A stretch of 64,000 nucleotides of DNA from Alphaproteobacteria bacterium (GTDB lineage: Bacteria; Pseudomonadota; Alphaproteobacteria; UBA828): assembly GCA_022826665.1 (NCBI GenBank), contig JAJDUK010000076.1:1-64000 (forward strand). The letters run 5' to 3'. The translations under genes and the position numbers were made by a program. The first letter of the stretch is position 1, and each line of letters starts with the position of its first letter. Below are positions 51,759 to 60,370 of the stretch, piece by piece. The notes under the pieces were generated by a model. The model was not told the origin of the DNA. It was given only the letters and a program-made list of their open reading frames with translations, and searched no databases.

Positions 51759-52811
51759 ATGGCTGAAAAGTTTAGGGTTGCACTGAGCAGGGATTTTCTC
51801 ACGGCGGAGGGCGAGCCGCTCTTCCCCATGTTCGACCGCACGCCGCTGGACGACGACCCGGACATCGAGTGGCGCTATCTGGAGAACGGCGAGGGGCCGG
51901 TGGACGCGTCCGAGCTCGCCGGTCACGACGCGCTGATCCTGCTGGCCCAGCGCTTCGATCGCTCCAGCGTGCCGAGCGACGGCCGGCTCGCCATGGTCGC
52001 GCGCTTCGGCGTCGGCTACGACAGCGTGGACGTGCCCGCCTGCACCGACAACGACATCGCGCTGGTCATCACGCCCAATGGCGTGCGCCGGCCGGTAGCG
52101 GTCGCCATCATCGCGCTGATCCTCGCGGTCACCTGCAAGCTCCTGCTCAAGCACCAGCTCACCCTGGAGGGCCCTCCGGGCTTCGCCCGCAAGGGCGCCC
52201 ACATGGGGGTGGGTCTCGTCGGCAAGACGCTCGGCTCGGTCGGCATCGGCAACATCGGGGCCGAGATGTTCCGCATGGCCGCCCCCTTCGACATGAACTT
52301 CATGGCCTGCGACCCCTACGCCGACCCGGCGGTGGCCGAAGAGCTCGGTGTGCGGATGGTCGATCTCGACACGGTTTGTCGGGAGTCCGACATCCTGACC
52401 GTCAACTGCCCGTTGAGCGACGAAACCCACCATATCGTCGATGCGCGGCTGATCGGCCTGATGAAGCCCACCGCCTATTTCGTGAACACCTCGCGCGGCG
52501 GCACCGTCGACCAGAAGGCGTTGTGCGCGGCGCTGCAGGAAGGGCGGATCGCGGGCGCCGGCCTCGACGTGCTCGACCCGGAGCCGCCGGACCCGAACGA
52601 TCCCATCCTCAAGCTCGACAACGTGGTGTTCGCACCGCACGCGCTGGCCTGGACAGACCAGTGCTTCGCCGGGCTTGGCGCCGATGACATCGTCGCCTGT
52701 AAGGCCTTGATGCGAGGCGAGGCGCCTGCGGCGGTCGTCAACCGCGAGATTCTCGATAATGCGGCCTGGCGGGCCAAGCTCGCGCGCTACGCCGAGACCT
52801 TCGGCCGCTGA
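51759..52811 (+). CDS. D-isomer-specific 2-hydroxyacid dehydrogenase
   Basis: 350 residues from ATG 51759. NAD(P)-dependent dehydrogenase/reductase of the D-glycerate/phosphoglycerate group: 'ARFGVGYDSVDVPACTDNDIALVITP', the nucleotide-binding 'GKTLGSVGIGNIGAEMF', then catalytic 'NTSRGGTVDQ' (Arg), 'GLDVLDPEPP' (Glu) and 'VFAPHALAWT' (His). It would reduce the glycolaldehyde- or tartronate-semialdehyde-type product of the aldolase, or oxidise a hydroxy acid. Last gene of the seven-gene operon. Confidence 0.92.
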   Translation: MAEKFRVALSRDFLTAEGEPLFPMFDRTPLDDDPDIEWRYLENGEGPVDASELAGHDALILLAQRFDRSSVPSDGRLAMVARFGVGYDSVDVPACTDNDIALVITPNGVRRPVAVAIIALILAVTCKLLLKHQLTLEGPPGFARKGAHMGVGLVGKTLGSVGIGNIGAEMFRMAAPFDMNFMACDPYADPAVAEELGVRMVDLDTVCRESDILTVNCPLSDETHHIVDARLIGLMKPTAYFVNTSRGGTVDQKALCAALQEGRIAGAGLDVLDPEPPDPNDPILKLDNVVFAPHALAWTDQCFAGLGADDIVACKALMRGEAPAAVVNREILDNAAWRAKLARYAETFGR

Positions 52812-53310
52812 TCGCGAGTTGTCGCCCGGATGCAACTTGTTTCTGCGCGCGAGACCCTGTGGGCGCGAGCGACCCGCAACATGGTGCGGTGCACGGTGCG
52901 CGCCAGTCGCGTCACGAATGCGCCATGACCTTGGTGAGTAATGCGGGCTAAAGCACTATCCGTGCCAACCGGGTCACGGCGGCCCGCGCGCACCCCACCT
53001 CCCCCTGTCCCCCTTCCCCCGAAGGGCGGAGGGGGAACGTGGTGGAGCCACCTGATCCCCCTCTCTGCCGTTGGGGGCGGAGAGGGCCGGGGTGAGGTCG
53101 GGGATTCCCGGGCTGCACTGCATTTGAGGGTGGGGTCGGGCGCGAACCGGGTGCGATCCCGCGCGCGTGGCCGGTCGCCGTGGAATCCCATCCCATCACA
53201 CTTATCCCGCCTAATCCCGGCGTGTCCCGCATGAATTTTATGTTCGCACGATCCCACTGGGCCCGCCGCAGGCCGGAGGCCTGGCCCCGCGCCGGAGGCC
53301 GCGGCGCGCC
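52812..53310. other. intergenic region with dispersed repeat
   Basis: 499 bp without a gene. Its centre (52991-53104) is copy B of the palindromic repeat also found at 15.1 kb; similarity starts a little earlier (about 52960) near 'GGTCACGGCGG'. The stretch 53235-53310 is GC-rich with short inverted repeats and precedes the acyl-CoA dehydrogenase gene; no clear promoter was seen. Confidence 0.7.
52991..53104. repeat. dispersed intergenic palindromic repeat, copy B
   Basis: Starts with 'CACCCCACCTCCCCCTGTCC' and ends with a CCCTCTCTGCC/GGCGGAGAGGG hairpin and 'CCGGGGTGAGGTCGGGG', the same order of elements as copy A at 15121-15333, which contains about 95 extra bases between them. Two copies 38 kb apart show it is a dispersed element. 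Confidence 0.75.
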
Positions 53311-54468
53311 GTGACCGGCTTCGACTTCCCGCCGCCGGCGATGCCGCCCGGCACCGACGCGCTCCGCGCCGAGGTCCGCGCCTTCCTCGCGGACTCGCAG
53401 GAGGCCCTGGGCTGGCGGCCGGATTCCGACTTCGGCTCTGACTGGTCGGCCGCCTTCAGCTGTGCCCTCGGTGCGCGGGGTTGGATCGGCATGTGCTGGC
53501 CCCGGCGCTATGGCGGGCACGAGCGCTCGGCGCTTGAGCGCTACGTCGTGATCGAGGAGCTGCTGGCGGCCGGTGCGCCCGTTTACGCCCATTGGGTGGC
53601 GGACAGGCAGAGCGGCCCGCTGCTGCTTCGCTTCGGCACCGAGGAGCAGCGCCAGACGATCCTCCCCCGGATCGCCGCCGGCGAGTGCTACTTCGCCATC
53701 GGCATGAGCGAGCCCGATTCCGGCTCCGATCTCGCCTCGGTGCGCACCCGCGCGGAGCGGACGGCGGACGGCTGGCGCATCAACGGCACCAAGGTGTGGA
53801 CCAGCAACGCCCACCGCTCGCAGTACATGATCGCGCTCTGCCGCACCGGGCCCGCCGGAGAAAGCCGCCACGAGGGCCTCAGCCAGTTCCTGATCGACCT
53901 CGAAGCCGATGGCGTGAAGGTCAGCCCGATCGTCAACTTGGCCGGCAAGCACGATTTCAACGAGTGCGTCTTCGAGGATGTGGTGATTCCCGCCGACCGG
54001 CTGATCGGCCAGGAGGGCGACGGCTGGCGTCAGGTGACGGGCGAGCTTGCGCTGGAGCGGAGCGGGCCCGAGCGCATCCTCAGCACCTTCCATCTCTTCG
54101 CCGCGTTGGTCGAGGCGGCGGGCCCGGAGCCCGAGCCGCGGCTCGCCGAGGCGATCGGGCGCCTCACGGCGGAGTTCTACGCGCTGCGGGCCATGTCACT
54201 CGCGGTCGCCGGCCAACTGGAGAAGGGGGAGCTGCCGGAGGTCGAGGCCGCCATCGTCAAGGACATGGGCACGCGCTTCGAGGCCGAGGTCGTCGAGACT
54301 CTGCGCCGCGCCGTGCCGGCCGAGCCGGTCGCGGGGGGAAGCGCCAACGCGCCGTCGCTCGAAGCCGCGTTGGGTGCGACTGTGTTGGGGCTGCCCTCGT
54401 TTACCCTGCGCGGCGGCACCAACGAGGTCTTGCGCTCGATCATCGCCCGTGGCCTGGGAGTCAGGTGA
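53311..54468 (+). CDS. acyl-CoA dehydrogenase (large-type, FadE-like)
   Basis: 385 residues from a GTG. FAD-dependent acyl-CoA dehydrogenase: N-terminal helical domain with 'WIGMCWPRRYGG', the FAD-binding 'CYFAIGMSEPDSGSDLASVRTRAER' and 'WRINGTKVWTSNAHRSQYMI' middle beta domain, and the C-terminal 'LPSFTLRGGTNEVLRSIIARGLG' helix. The usual catalytic Glu is not obvious. It is followed by a second acyl-CoA dehydrogenase 7 bp downstream; such paired proteins form heteromers acting on bulky acyl-CoAs. Confidence 0.9.
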   Translation: MTGFDFPPPAMPPGTDALRAEVRAFLADSQEALGWRPDSDFGSDWSAAFSCALGARGWIGMCWPRRYGGHERSALERYVVIEELLAAGAPVYAHWVADRQSGPLLLRFGTEEQRQTILPRIAAGECYFAIGMSEPDSGSDLASVRTRAERTADGWRINGTKVWTSNAHRSQYMIALCRTGPAGESRHEGLSQFLIDLEADGVKVSPIVNLAGKHDFNECVFEDVVIPADRLIGQEGDGWRQVTGELALERSGPERILSTFHLFAALVEAAGPEPEPRLAEAIGRLTAEFYALRAMSLAVAGQLEKGELPEVEAAIVKDMGTRFEAEVVETLRRAVPAEPVAGGSANAPSLEAALGATVLGLPSFTLRGGTNEVLRSIIARGLGVR

Positions 54469-54475
54469 GGGCACG

Positions 54476-55549
54476 ATGAGCGACGAGACGGCGCGCTTGG
54501 TCGAGCAAATCGCTGACGACCTGTTCGCGGCGGAGAGCGAGGCTGCGCGCGAGGCGCTCGTCCAGAATAGGTGGCCGCAGCGGATTTGGCAGATTTTCGC
54601 CGAGACCGGGCTGGCGCACGCGGCATTGCCGGAGGAAGCGGGCGGTGCGGGTCTCGCGGCGGGGCTTGCGGTGCTGCGCGCGGCAGGGCGCCATGCCGCG
54701 CCGATCCCGGTCGCGGAGACGATGATCGGAACCCTGCTTTGCCACCGTGCCGGGGCCGAGGCGCCGGACGGCCCGCTCACCCTCTATGCGCCGCCGGCCG
54801 GCGCGCTGGCCCCGCAGCCGGAGGTGCAGGACGATATTGTCGCTGCCACTTTGCCGCGGGTGCCGTGGGCCCGAATCGCCACTGTGCTTGCGGTTGGTGC
54901 GCCGGGCCAGGGCCTGGCTTTCCTCAAACCCAGCAACGTGATCGAGGGTGCGAACCTGGCCGGCGAGCCGCGCGACGATGTGGCCGTCTCCGGTCCGCCG
55001 GACCGCGTCCTTCCCCTGCCGCCGGAGGTGGACGGCTTCGCCCTCATGGCGCTCGCCCGCGCCGCCCAGTTGCGGGGCGCGATGGAGCAGGTGCTCGCCA
55101 TGAGCCTGCAGTATGCGAGTGATCGTGTGCAGTTCGGCCGGCCACTCAAGCGCTTCCAGGCGATCCAGCACTACTTGGCCGAAATTGCCGGGGAGGCGGC
55201 GGCCACCGGGGCTGCGGTCGATGCGGCGGCGCAGGCGTCGAACACCTTCGGCTTCGCTGCGGCCAAGGCGCGGGCGAGCCAGGCGGCGGGCACGGTCGCC
55301 CGTCTCGCCCATCAGGTGCATGGCGCCATCGGCTATACCGCCGAGCACGACCTGCACCACTGGACCAAGCGCCTTTGGGCCTGGCGCGACGAGTGCGGCA
55401 ACGAGGCCTACTGGTGGCAGGGGCTCGGTGCGCACGCCGCGCAAGGCGGCGGCGCGGCGCTATGGCCGGCGATGGTCGCTGCCTCTGGCAGCGCGGTAGA
55501 AGAAGCGGCCTCCGGCAGTGCGGTAGCAGAAGAGGGAGATCGCCCGTGA
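54476..55549 (+). CDS. acyl-CoA dehydrogenase (second subunit)
   Basis: 357 residues from ATG 54476. Shorter and more divergent than its partner; 'LALAALPEEAGGAGLAAGLAVLRAAGRHAAPIPVAETMIG'-type N-terminus and 'SLQYASDRVQFGRPLKRFQAIQHYLAEIAGEAAA' plus 'VHGAIGYTAEHDLHHWTKRLWAWRD' in the C-terminal domain are typical. It lacks the strong 'TEP.SGSD' loop, so it may bind FAD weakly or be a non-catalytic partner. The tail holds a short direct repeat ('AASGSAVEEAASGSAV'). Overlaps the next gene by GTGA. Confidence 0.88.
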   Translation: MSDETARLVEQIADDLFAAESEAAREALVQNRWPQRIWQIFAETGLAHAALPEEAGGAGLAAGLAVLRAAGRHAAPIPVAETMIGTLLCHRAGAEAPDGPLTLYAPPAGALAPQPEVQDDIVAATLPRVPWARIATVLAVGAPGQGLAFLKPSNVIEGANLAGEPRDDVAVSGPPDRVLPLPPEVDGFALMALARAAQLRGAMEQVLAMSLQYASDRVQFGRPLKRFQAIQHYLAEIAGEAAATGAAVDAAAQASNTFGFAAAKARASQAAGTVARLAHQVHGAIGYTAEHDLHHWTKRLWAWRDECGNEAYWWQGLGAHAAQGGGAALWPAMVAASGSAVEEAASGSAVAEEGDRP

Positions 55550-56337
55550 GCGACGAGATCCGCCTGGAGGTCGCGGAGCGCATCGCGACGATCACGCTCA
55601 ATCGGCCCGAGCGGCGCAACGCCTTCACCCGCTCCATGATCGACGCCTGGGCGGCAGCGCTCGCCGAGTGCCGGGACCGCGAGGACGTGAACGTGGTGGT
55701 GGTGACCGGGGCGGGCAAGGCCTTCTGCAGCGGCGGCGACATCAAGGAGCTGATGGGGGAGGGCCTGGAGCAGGCGCCGGCCGAGCAGCGGGCGACGATC
55801 GGCGAGCACGTGCATCGCATTCCGCTCACCCTTGCCGACATGGACAAGCCGGTGATTGCGGCGATCAACGGCGCGGCCATCGGCGCGGGCCTCGACCTCG
55901 CGCTCGCGATGGACCTGCGCTTCGCCGCGGCCTCGGCCAGGTTCGCCGAGACCTACGTCAAGGTCGGGCTCGCGCCCGGCGCCGGCGGCGCGCATTGGCT
56001 GCCGCGCCTGGTGGGGCAGGCGAAGGCGCTTGAGCTGCTGTGGACGGGCGAGGCCATCGACGCGGCGGAGGCGGAGCGCATCGGCCTGGTCAACCGGGTC
56101 TGCGCCGACGACGCGCTGATGCCCCAAACCATGGAATTCGCGCGCCAACTGGCGGACGGTCCGACTTTGGCCATCCGCGCCATCAAGCGGCTGGTGCGGG
56201 ACGGCATCGGCGGCGACCTCCGCGTCGGGCTGGACCGGGCGTCGGCCACCTACGGCGTGCTCGGCTCCACCGGCGATCACCGGGAGGCGGTGCAGGCCTT
56301 CGTCGAGAAGCGCGCGCCACGCTTTCGGGGGCGGTAG
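55546..56337 (+). CDS. enoyl-CoA hydratase/isomerase
   Basis: 263 residues from a GTG overlapping the previous stop. Crotonase fold: 'ATITLNRPERRNAFTRSMIDAW', oxyanion-hole region 'GAGKAFCSGGDIKELMGEG', 'VIAAINGAAIGAGLDLALAMDLRFAA' and 'AETYVKVGLAPGAGGAHWLPRLVG'. Hydrates or isomerises enoyl-CoA, following the dehydrogenase step. The acyl-CoA substrate is unknown. Confidence 0.92.
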   Translation: MSDEIRLEVAERIATITLNRPERRNAFTRSMIDAWAAALAECRDREDVNVVVVTGAGKAFCSGGDIKELMGEGLEQAPAEQRATIGEHVHRIPLTLADMDKPVIAAINGAAIGAGLDLALAMDLRFAAASARFAETYVKVGLAPGAGGAHWLPRLVGQAKALELLWTGEAIDAAEAERIGLVNRVCADDALMPQTMEFARQLADGPTLAIRAIKRLVRDGIGGDLRVGLDRASATYGVLGSTGDHREAVQAFVEKRAPRFRGR

Positions 56338-56341
56338 CTCG

Positions 56342-57331
56342 GTGGCGGCGGAGAGCGAGGCCCCGCCGGACCTCGCGGCGATCGAGGCGGCGCGGACGAC
56401 CCTCGGCGATCTCATCGAGGAGACCCCGGTGCACCGCTGGCGCGCGCCGGCGGTCTCGGACGCGCTCGGGCCCGAGAGCGCAGTCTTCCTCAAGCTCGAG
56501 CTGTTCCAGCGCACCGGCACCTTCAAGGCGCGGGGCGCACTGCTCAACGCGCTGGCTCTCGACGAGGCGGCGCGGAAGCGCGGCGTGACGGCGGTGAGCG
56601 CCGGCAACCACGCCATCGCCGTGGCCTTCGCCGCACACCGCGTCGGCACCTCGGCCAAGGTCGTGATGATGGAAGGCGCCGATCCCTTCCGCGTCGCCCA
56701 GGTGCGGCGCTATGGCGCGGAACTGGTACAGGTCCCGGACGTGCACGCCGCCTTCGAGGCCGTGCGCGCCATCGAGGCCGACGAAGGGCGCACCTTCATC
56801 CATCCCTTCGAGGGGCGGACCATCGCGCTCGGCACGGCGACGGTGGGACTGGAGCTCGCGCGCCAGGTGCCCGCGCTGGATGCGGTCGTCGTGCCCATCG
56901 GCGGCGGCGGGCTCTGCGCCGGCGTCTCCTGCGCCATCAAGACCCTGCAGCCGGGCTGCCGCGTCTATGGCGTCGAGCCGGAGGGCGCGGACACCATGCA
57001 CCGCAGCTTCGCGGCCGGCTCGCCCCAGGCCATCGACAAGGTGACCACCATCGCCGACAGCCTCGGCGCGCCTTACGCCCAGCCCTACTCTTACGAGCTC
57101 TGCCGACGCTACGTGGACGAGCTGGTGAGGATCGACGACGAGGCCATGCGCCGCGCCATGGGGCTGCTCTTCGCCGAGATGAAGCTCGCCGTGGAGCCGG
57201 CGGGCGCGGCGGCGACGGCGGCGCTGCTCGGTCCGCTCGCCGAGCGGCTACGGGGGCAGCGCACCGCGGTCATCGTCTGCGGCACCAACATCGACGCGCA
57301 GAAGTTCATGGAACAGGCGCTGTTCGCGTGA
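56342..57331 (+). CDS. threonine/serine dehydratase-like PLP enzyme
   Basis: 329 residues from a GTG. Fold type II PLP enzyme of the threonine deaminase/serine racemase group: the PLP lysine lies in 'ELFQRTGTFKARGALLN', the serine loop is 'SAGNHAIAVAFAA', and the phosphate-binding Gly loop is 'PIGGGGLCAG'. No C-terminal ACT regulatory domain, so the biodegradative type. Five bases after the hydratase; may supply or remove a 2-oxo acid in the same pathway, or be unrelated. Confidence 0.88.
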   Translation: MAAESEAPPDLAAIEAARTTLGDLIEETPVHRWRAPAVSDALGPESAVFLKLELFQRTGTFKARGALLNALALDEAARKRGVTAVSAGNHAIAVAFAAHRVGTSAKVVMMEGADPFRVAQVRRYGAELVQVPDVHAAFEAVRAIEADEGRTFIHPFEGRTIALGTATVGLELARQVPALDAVVVPIGGGGLCAGVSCAIKTLQPGCRVYGVEPEGADTMHRSFAAGSPQAIDKVTTIADSLGAPYAQPYSYELCRRYVDELVRIDDEAMRRAMGLLFAEMKLAVEPAGAAATAALLGPLAERLRGQRTAVIVCGTNIDAQKFMEQALFA

Positions 57332-57353
57332 TGCGAGGCACGCCTCGGAAGGG

Positions 57354-57695
57354 TCAATCCGCTCCGGCGTCCCGGTCGCCCGTGTCCGCGTCTCGCCGCT
57401 TGTACCACTCCACTCCCTGTGCCTCGATTTGATTGCGTAGGGCGGTGCTGTCGATCATTCCATAGAGGAGCAGATGGACGCGCTGCGGGATCGTCAGATC
57501 GTCGATAGCGGCGGTGAGGTTCACCTGGTCGCTCATGGACAGGCGGTCACCGAACAGCGCGAGGTCCACGTCCGAGGCCGGGCGAAAGGTCCCCGTGGCG
57601 CGCGAGCCGAACAGCACGGCCCGCTCCACCCTGGCGTTGGCCGCGATGATGCCGATGACGGCCTTGCGATGCCGCTTCTTCAGGCCGTCGGTCAT
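57354..57695 (-). CDS. MNT-type nucleotidyltransferase domain protein (orphan)
   Basis: 113 residues with the minimal nucleotidyltransferase motif 'RAVLFGSRATGTFRPASDVDLALFG' (G-S then D-x-D). Such proteins are antitoxins that AMPylate HEPN toxins in MNT-HEPN modules, or small transferases. Here the neighbouring sequence has room for no HEPN gene: glyoxalase II begins 33 bp away and the dehydratase gene ends on the other side. Hence an orphan. Confidence 0.8.
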   Translation of the reverse strand: MTDGLKKRHRKAVIGIIAANARVERAVLFGSRATGTFRPASDVDLALFGDRLSMSDQVNLTAAIDDLTIPQRVHLLLYGMIDSTALRNQIEAQGVEWYKRRDADTGDRDAGAD

Positions 57696-57727
57696 GCGGT
57701 GCGGCCGACGCTGTTGGCGGGGCGCTC

Positions 57728-58519
57728 CTACCAGCTGTTCCTGAGTTCGCGGAGCTTGAGGAAGACTTCGCGCGGGCCGGGATCGTCCGAGAGGTCGGAG
57801 AAGGCCTCGCGCAGCCGCGCGATCACGCTCGGGCTGTGCAGGCGGAAGAAGGTGTTGATCTCCTTCTCCAGCGCGAGCGTCGAGACCAGGGCGTCGTCGG
57901 GGTCCTGCGGCCCTATCTCCTCGAGCAGCGAGGCCGCCCGCTCGTTGTCGGGCTCCCGGTCTAGGGTGAACTCCAGGTTGTTCTCGATGTAGTCGTGGCC
58001 GGGGTAGATCAGGGTCTCGTCCGGCAGCCGCGCGAGCTGGCCGGCGAAGGTCTCATAGAGCTCCGCCGGGTGGCCGCCGGAATGGCAGTTGCCGGCGCCG
58101 GCGTTGAAGAGGGTATCGCCGCAGAAGAGGGCGGGTGTGTCGGTACGGGACAGCAGGCACACGTGGCTCATGGTGTGGCCGGGGGTGTCCAGCGCTTCGA
58201 GCTCCACCGTGGCGCCGACCTTGATGACGTCGCCCGCGCCGAGCCCGCGGTCGATGCCGGGAATCTTGCCTTTGGCGTTGGCGTGGGCGAGCAGGCTGGC
58301 GCCGGTGGCCTTGACCACTGCCTTGTTGCCGCCGGTGTGATCGCCGTGCTCGTGGGTGTTGAGGATCTGGGTGATCTGCCAGCCCTTGTCCTTGGCCGCC
58401 TTGAGGCAGCGCTTGTGGTCCAGCGGGTCGACCGCGAGCGCCTCGCCGGTCTCCGGACAGGCGATGAGGTAGTTGAAGTTGCGGTAGGCGTTGGCGGTCC
58501 AGACTTGCTCGACGAGCAT
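57728..58519 (-). CDS. gloB: hydroxyacylglutathione hydrolase (glyoxalase II)
   Basis: 263 residues from ATG 58519 (GGAG 7 nt upstream); a TTG six bases earlier is less likely. Metallo-beta-lactamase fold hydrolysing S-lactoylglutathione to D-lactate. Metal motif 'THEHGDHTGG' and further ligands in 'DTPGHTMSHV' and 'FCGDTLFNAG', plus 'YPGHDYIENNLEF' typical of GloB, and a C-terminal helical domain. Downstream of an HNH gene on the same strand. Confidence 0.95.
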   Translation of the reverse strand: MLVEQVWTANAYRNFNYLIACPETGEALAVDPLDHKRCLKAAKDKGWQITQILNTHEHGDHTGGNKAVVKATGASLLAHANAKGKIPGIDRGLGAGDVIKVGATVELEALDTPGHTMSHVCLLSRTDTPALFCGDTLFNAGAGNCHSGGHPAELYETFAGQLARLPDETLIYPGHDYIENNLEFTLDREPDNERAASLLEEIGPQDPDDALVSTLALEKEINTFFRLHSPSVIARLREAFSDLSDDPGPREVFLKLRELRNSW

Positions 58520-58543
58520 GTGCAATCTCCGGCGTATGCGGCG

Positions 58544-59107
58544 TTAGTCGGGGTCCAGCTCGGAATCCCAGTAGAGGTAGTCGCCCCAGCTCTCGTGCAG
58601 GTAGCGGGGCGGGAAGCGCCGGCCCGCCTGGTGCAGGTCGTAGGCGCTGGGCGGACGCGGCTTGCGCGCCGGCCGCATGCCGCACTCGCGCGGCAGCCGG
58701 TTGCCCTTGGCGAGGTTGCAGGCGCTGCAGGCGGTGACGACGTTGCCCCAAGTGGTGCGCCCGCCGCGCGAGCGCGGCACCAGATGGTCGAAGGTGAGGT
58801 CCTCCACCGGAAAAGGCGCCACGCAATACTGGCAGGTGAACGAATCCCGCAGGAAGACGTTGAACCGCGTGAACGCGGGCCGGCGCGCGAGCGGGCGGTA
58901 GCGCTTGAGCGCGACGACGCTCGGCAGCCGGATGGCCGTGCTCGGCGAGCGGATCGCCCGGTCGTATTCCGAGAGGATGGTCACCCGGTCGAGGAACGCC
59001 GCCTTGACCGCGTCCTGCCAGCCCCAGACCGAAAGCGGGAAGTAGCTGAGAGGCCGGTAGTCGGCGTTGAGCACGAGGGCTGGGCAGCTCTCCAAGGATG
59101 CTTGCAC
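58544..59107 (-). CDS. HNH endonuclease family protein
   Basis: 187 residues if the GTG at 59107 is used; the frame is open to 59191. The usual family start ('ALVLNADYRPLSYFPLS' soon after the first residue) supports the shorter form. HNH motif with a zinc ribbon: 'CQYCVAPFPVEDLTFDHLVPRSRGGRTTW' region and 'VVTACSACNLAKGNR'. These conserved alphaproteobacterial proteins are encoded in the core genome; the natural target is unknown. Confidence 0.85.
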   Translation of the reverse strand: MQASLESCPALVLNADYRPLSYFPLSVWGWQDAVKAAFLDRVTILSEYDRAIRSPSTAIRLPSVVALKRYRPLARRPAFTRFNVFLRDSFTCQYCVAPFPVEDLTFDHLVPRSRGGRTTWGNVVTACSACNLAKGNRLPRECGMRPARKPRPPSAYDLHQAGRRFPPRYLHESWGDYLYWDSELDPD

Positions 59108-59260
59108 GGTTCCAGGCCCCCTCAACACGGCTCCGGCGCGCCCGCCAGCGGCCCAATCTCCGCCGGCGCGCCAGATTTGCGGGCGCATCATGCCAAAGAG
59201 AAGCCAAAGGGCAAAGCCGGGAGAGGGTTGCCGCGCCAGGCTCCCGTCGCCCGTCGGCGC

Positions 59261-60370
59261 TTATTCAACCACGAACGTCGGGGAGAAGTCGGCGGGCGCC
59301 AGCGAAAGGCGCGTGTTGAAGGAGTCGAGATTGGCCTGTTCGACGATGTGGATCAAAGGCCCGGCGTGCGGGTGTTCCAACTTGCCTTCCAGCAGCCGCA
59401 CCGCCATCTCGATGCCCATGCGGCCCTGCAGGGCGGGGAAGTCGGTGGGCGCGGCGAGAATCTTGTCACGCTTGATGCCGCGATAGACCGCGTGGGTGAA
59501 GTAGTCCGCCAGCACCCGGATCTGCCCGGTGAGGCCGCGCGCCCTGAGCAGGCTCACCGCCGCGCCTGCGGTAACCGCGCTGCCCACGATGTAGTCGACA
59601 TCGGGGCGTTCCTCCAGCGCCTCCTCGACCAGGATCAGCTGGATTTCGCGCCCGGTGTCGCCCCACTTCCTCACGACGATATCGACTGCGCTGCCCGCGA
59701 GCGCTTCGGTGAACCCTTCTTCGACGAAATAGGCCCACTGCGATTCCCGCGGGCCGGGGAACCACGCCACCTTGACGGTTGGCGTGCCCGCCGGATGGAG
59801 GCTGGCGAGGTAGGCACCGGTTACCGCCCCCATCGTGACCCAGGAGACGGCGGCCTTGGCGCTGATGCCGTCGTCGGCGATGTCGTTGACCACGGCGAGC
59901 ACCGGGATTTCCTCGCTGATCGCGAGCACCGCCTCGGTCAGCCCGTCGAAGCTCACCGCTCCCAGCGCCAGGATGTCCGCGTCCTGGGCGCATTCGGTGA
60001 TCTGGGCAATCTGGCGTTCGAGGTTGGGGTAGCCTCCCGCCTCGACCACGCGGAGCGCGACGCCGAGACGCTTCGCCTCCTCGACCATGCCGTAGTTGAC
60101 GCTGAGCCAGTACGAATCCTTGAGGTGGGGGTATGAGGCGCAGATGCGCCACTTCTGCGATGCGCGCTCTAGGGGGCGATAGGTGATGGTCGTCGTCGGG
60201 CTGCGGAAATCGAAGGGCGGCGACCAGGCTTCGAGCGCCCACGTCGAGGAGGATGTGGAATTCGGCGCCGCGTCTTGCTCCGCGCCGAGTGTCGGCCCGG
60301 CGGCCAGTAGCACGCCCGCGAGGAGGCCGAAAACGAGGCTCGGTAAGCGCGGTAGTCTCATGGCCCGCAT
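59261..60370 (-). CDS. torT: TorT-like periplasmic TMAO sensor protein
   Basis: 369 residues with a Sec signal peptide (about 1-29). Sugar-binding-protein-like fold of the TorT family, which detects trimethylamine N-oxide in the periplasm and works with the TorS kinase. Readable: 'ICASYPHLKDSYWLSVNYGMVEEAKRLGV', 'ADILALGAVSFDGLTEAVLAI', 'VAWFPGPRESQWAYFVEEGF' and 'IVGSAVTAGAAVSLLRARG'. Two in-frame ATGs nine bases apart (60370, 60361) lack a clear ribosome-binding site. Divergent from torS, 47 bp away. Confidence 0.88.
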   Translation of the reverse strand: MRAMRLPRLPSLVFGLLAGVLLAAGPTLGAEQDAAPNSTSSSTWALEAWSPPFDFRSPTTTITYRPLERASQKWRICASYPHLKDSYWLSVNYGMVEEAKRLGVALRVVEAGGYPNLERQIAQITECAQDADILALGAVSFDGLTEAVLAISEEIPVLAVVNDIADDGISAKAAVSWVTMGAVTGAYLASLHPAGTPTVKVAWFPGPRESQWAYFVEEGFTEALAGSAVDIVVRKWGDTGREIQLILVEEALEERPDVDYIVGSAVTAGAAVSLLRARGLTGQIRVLADYFTHAVYRGIKRDKILAAPTDFPALQGRMGIEMAVRLLEGKLEHPHAGPLIHIVEQANLDSFNTRLSLAPADFSPTFVVE

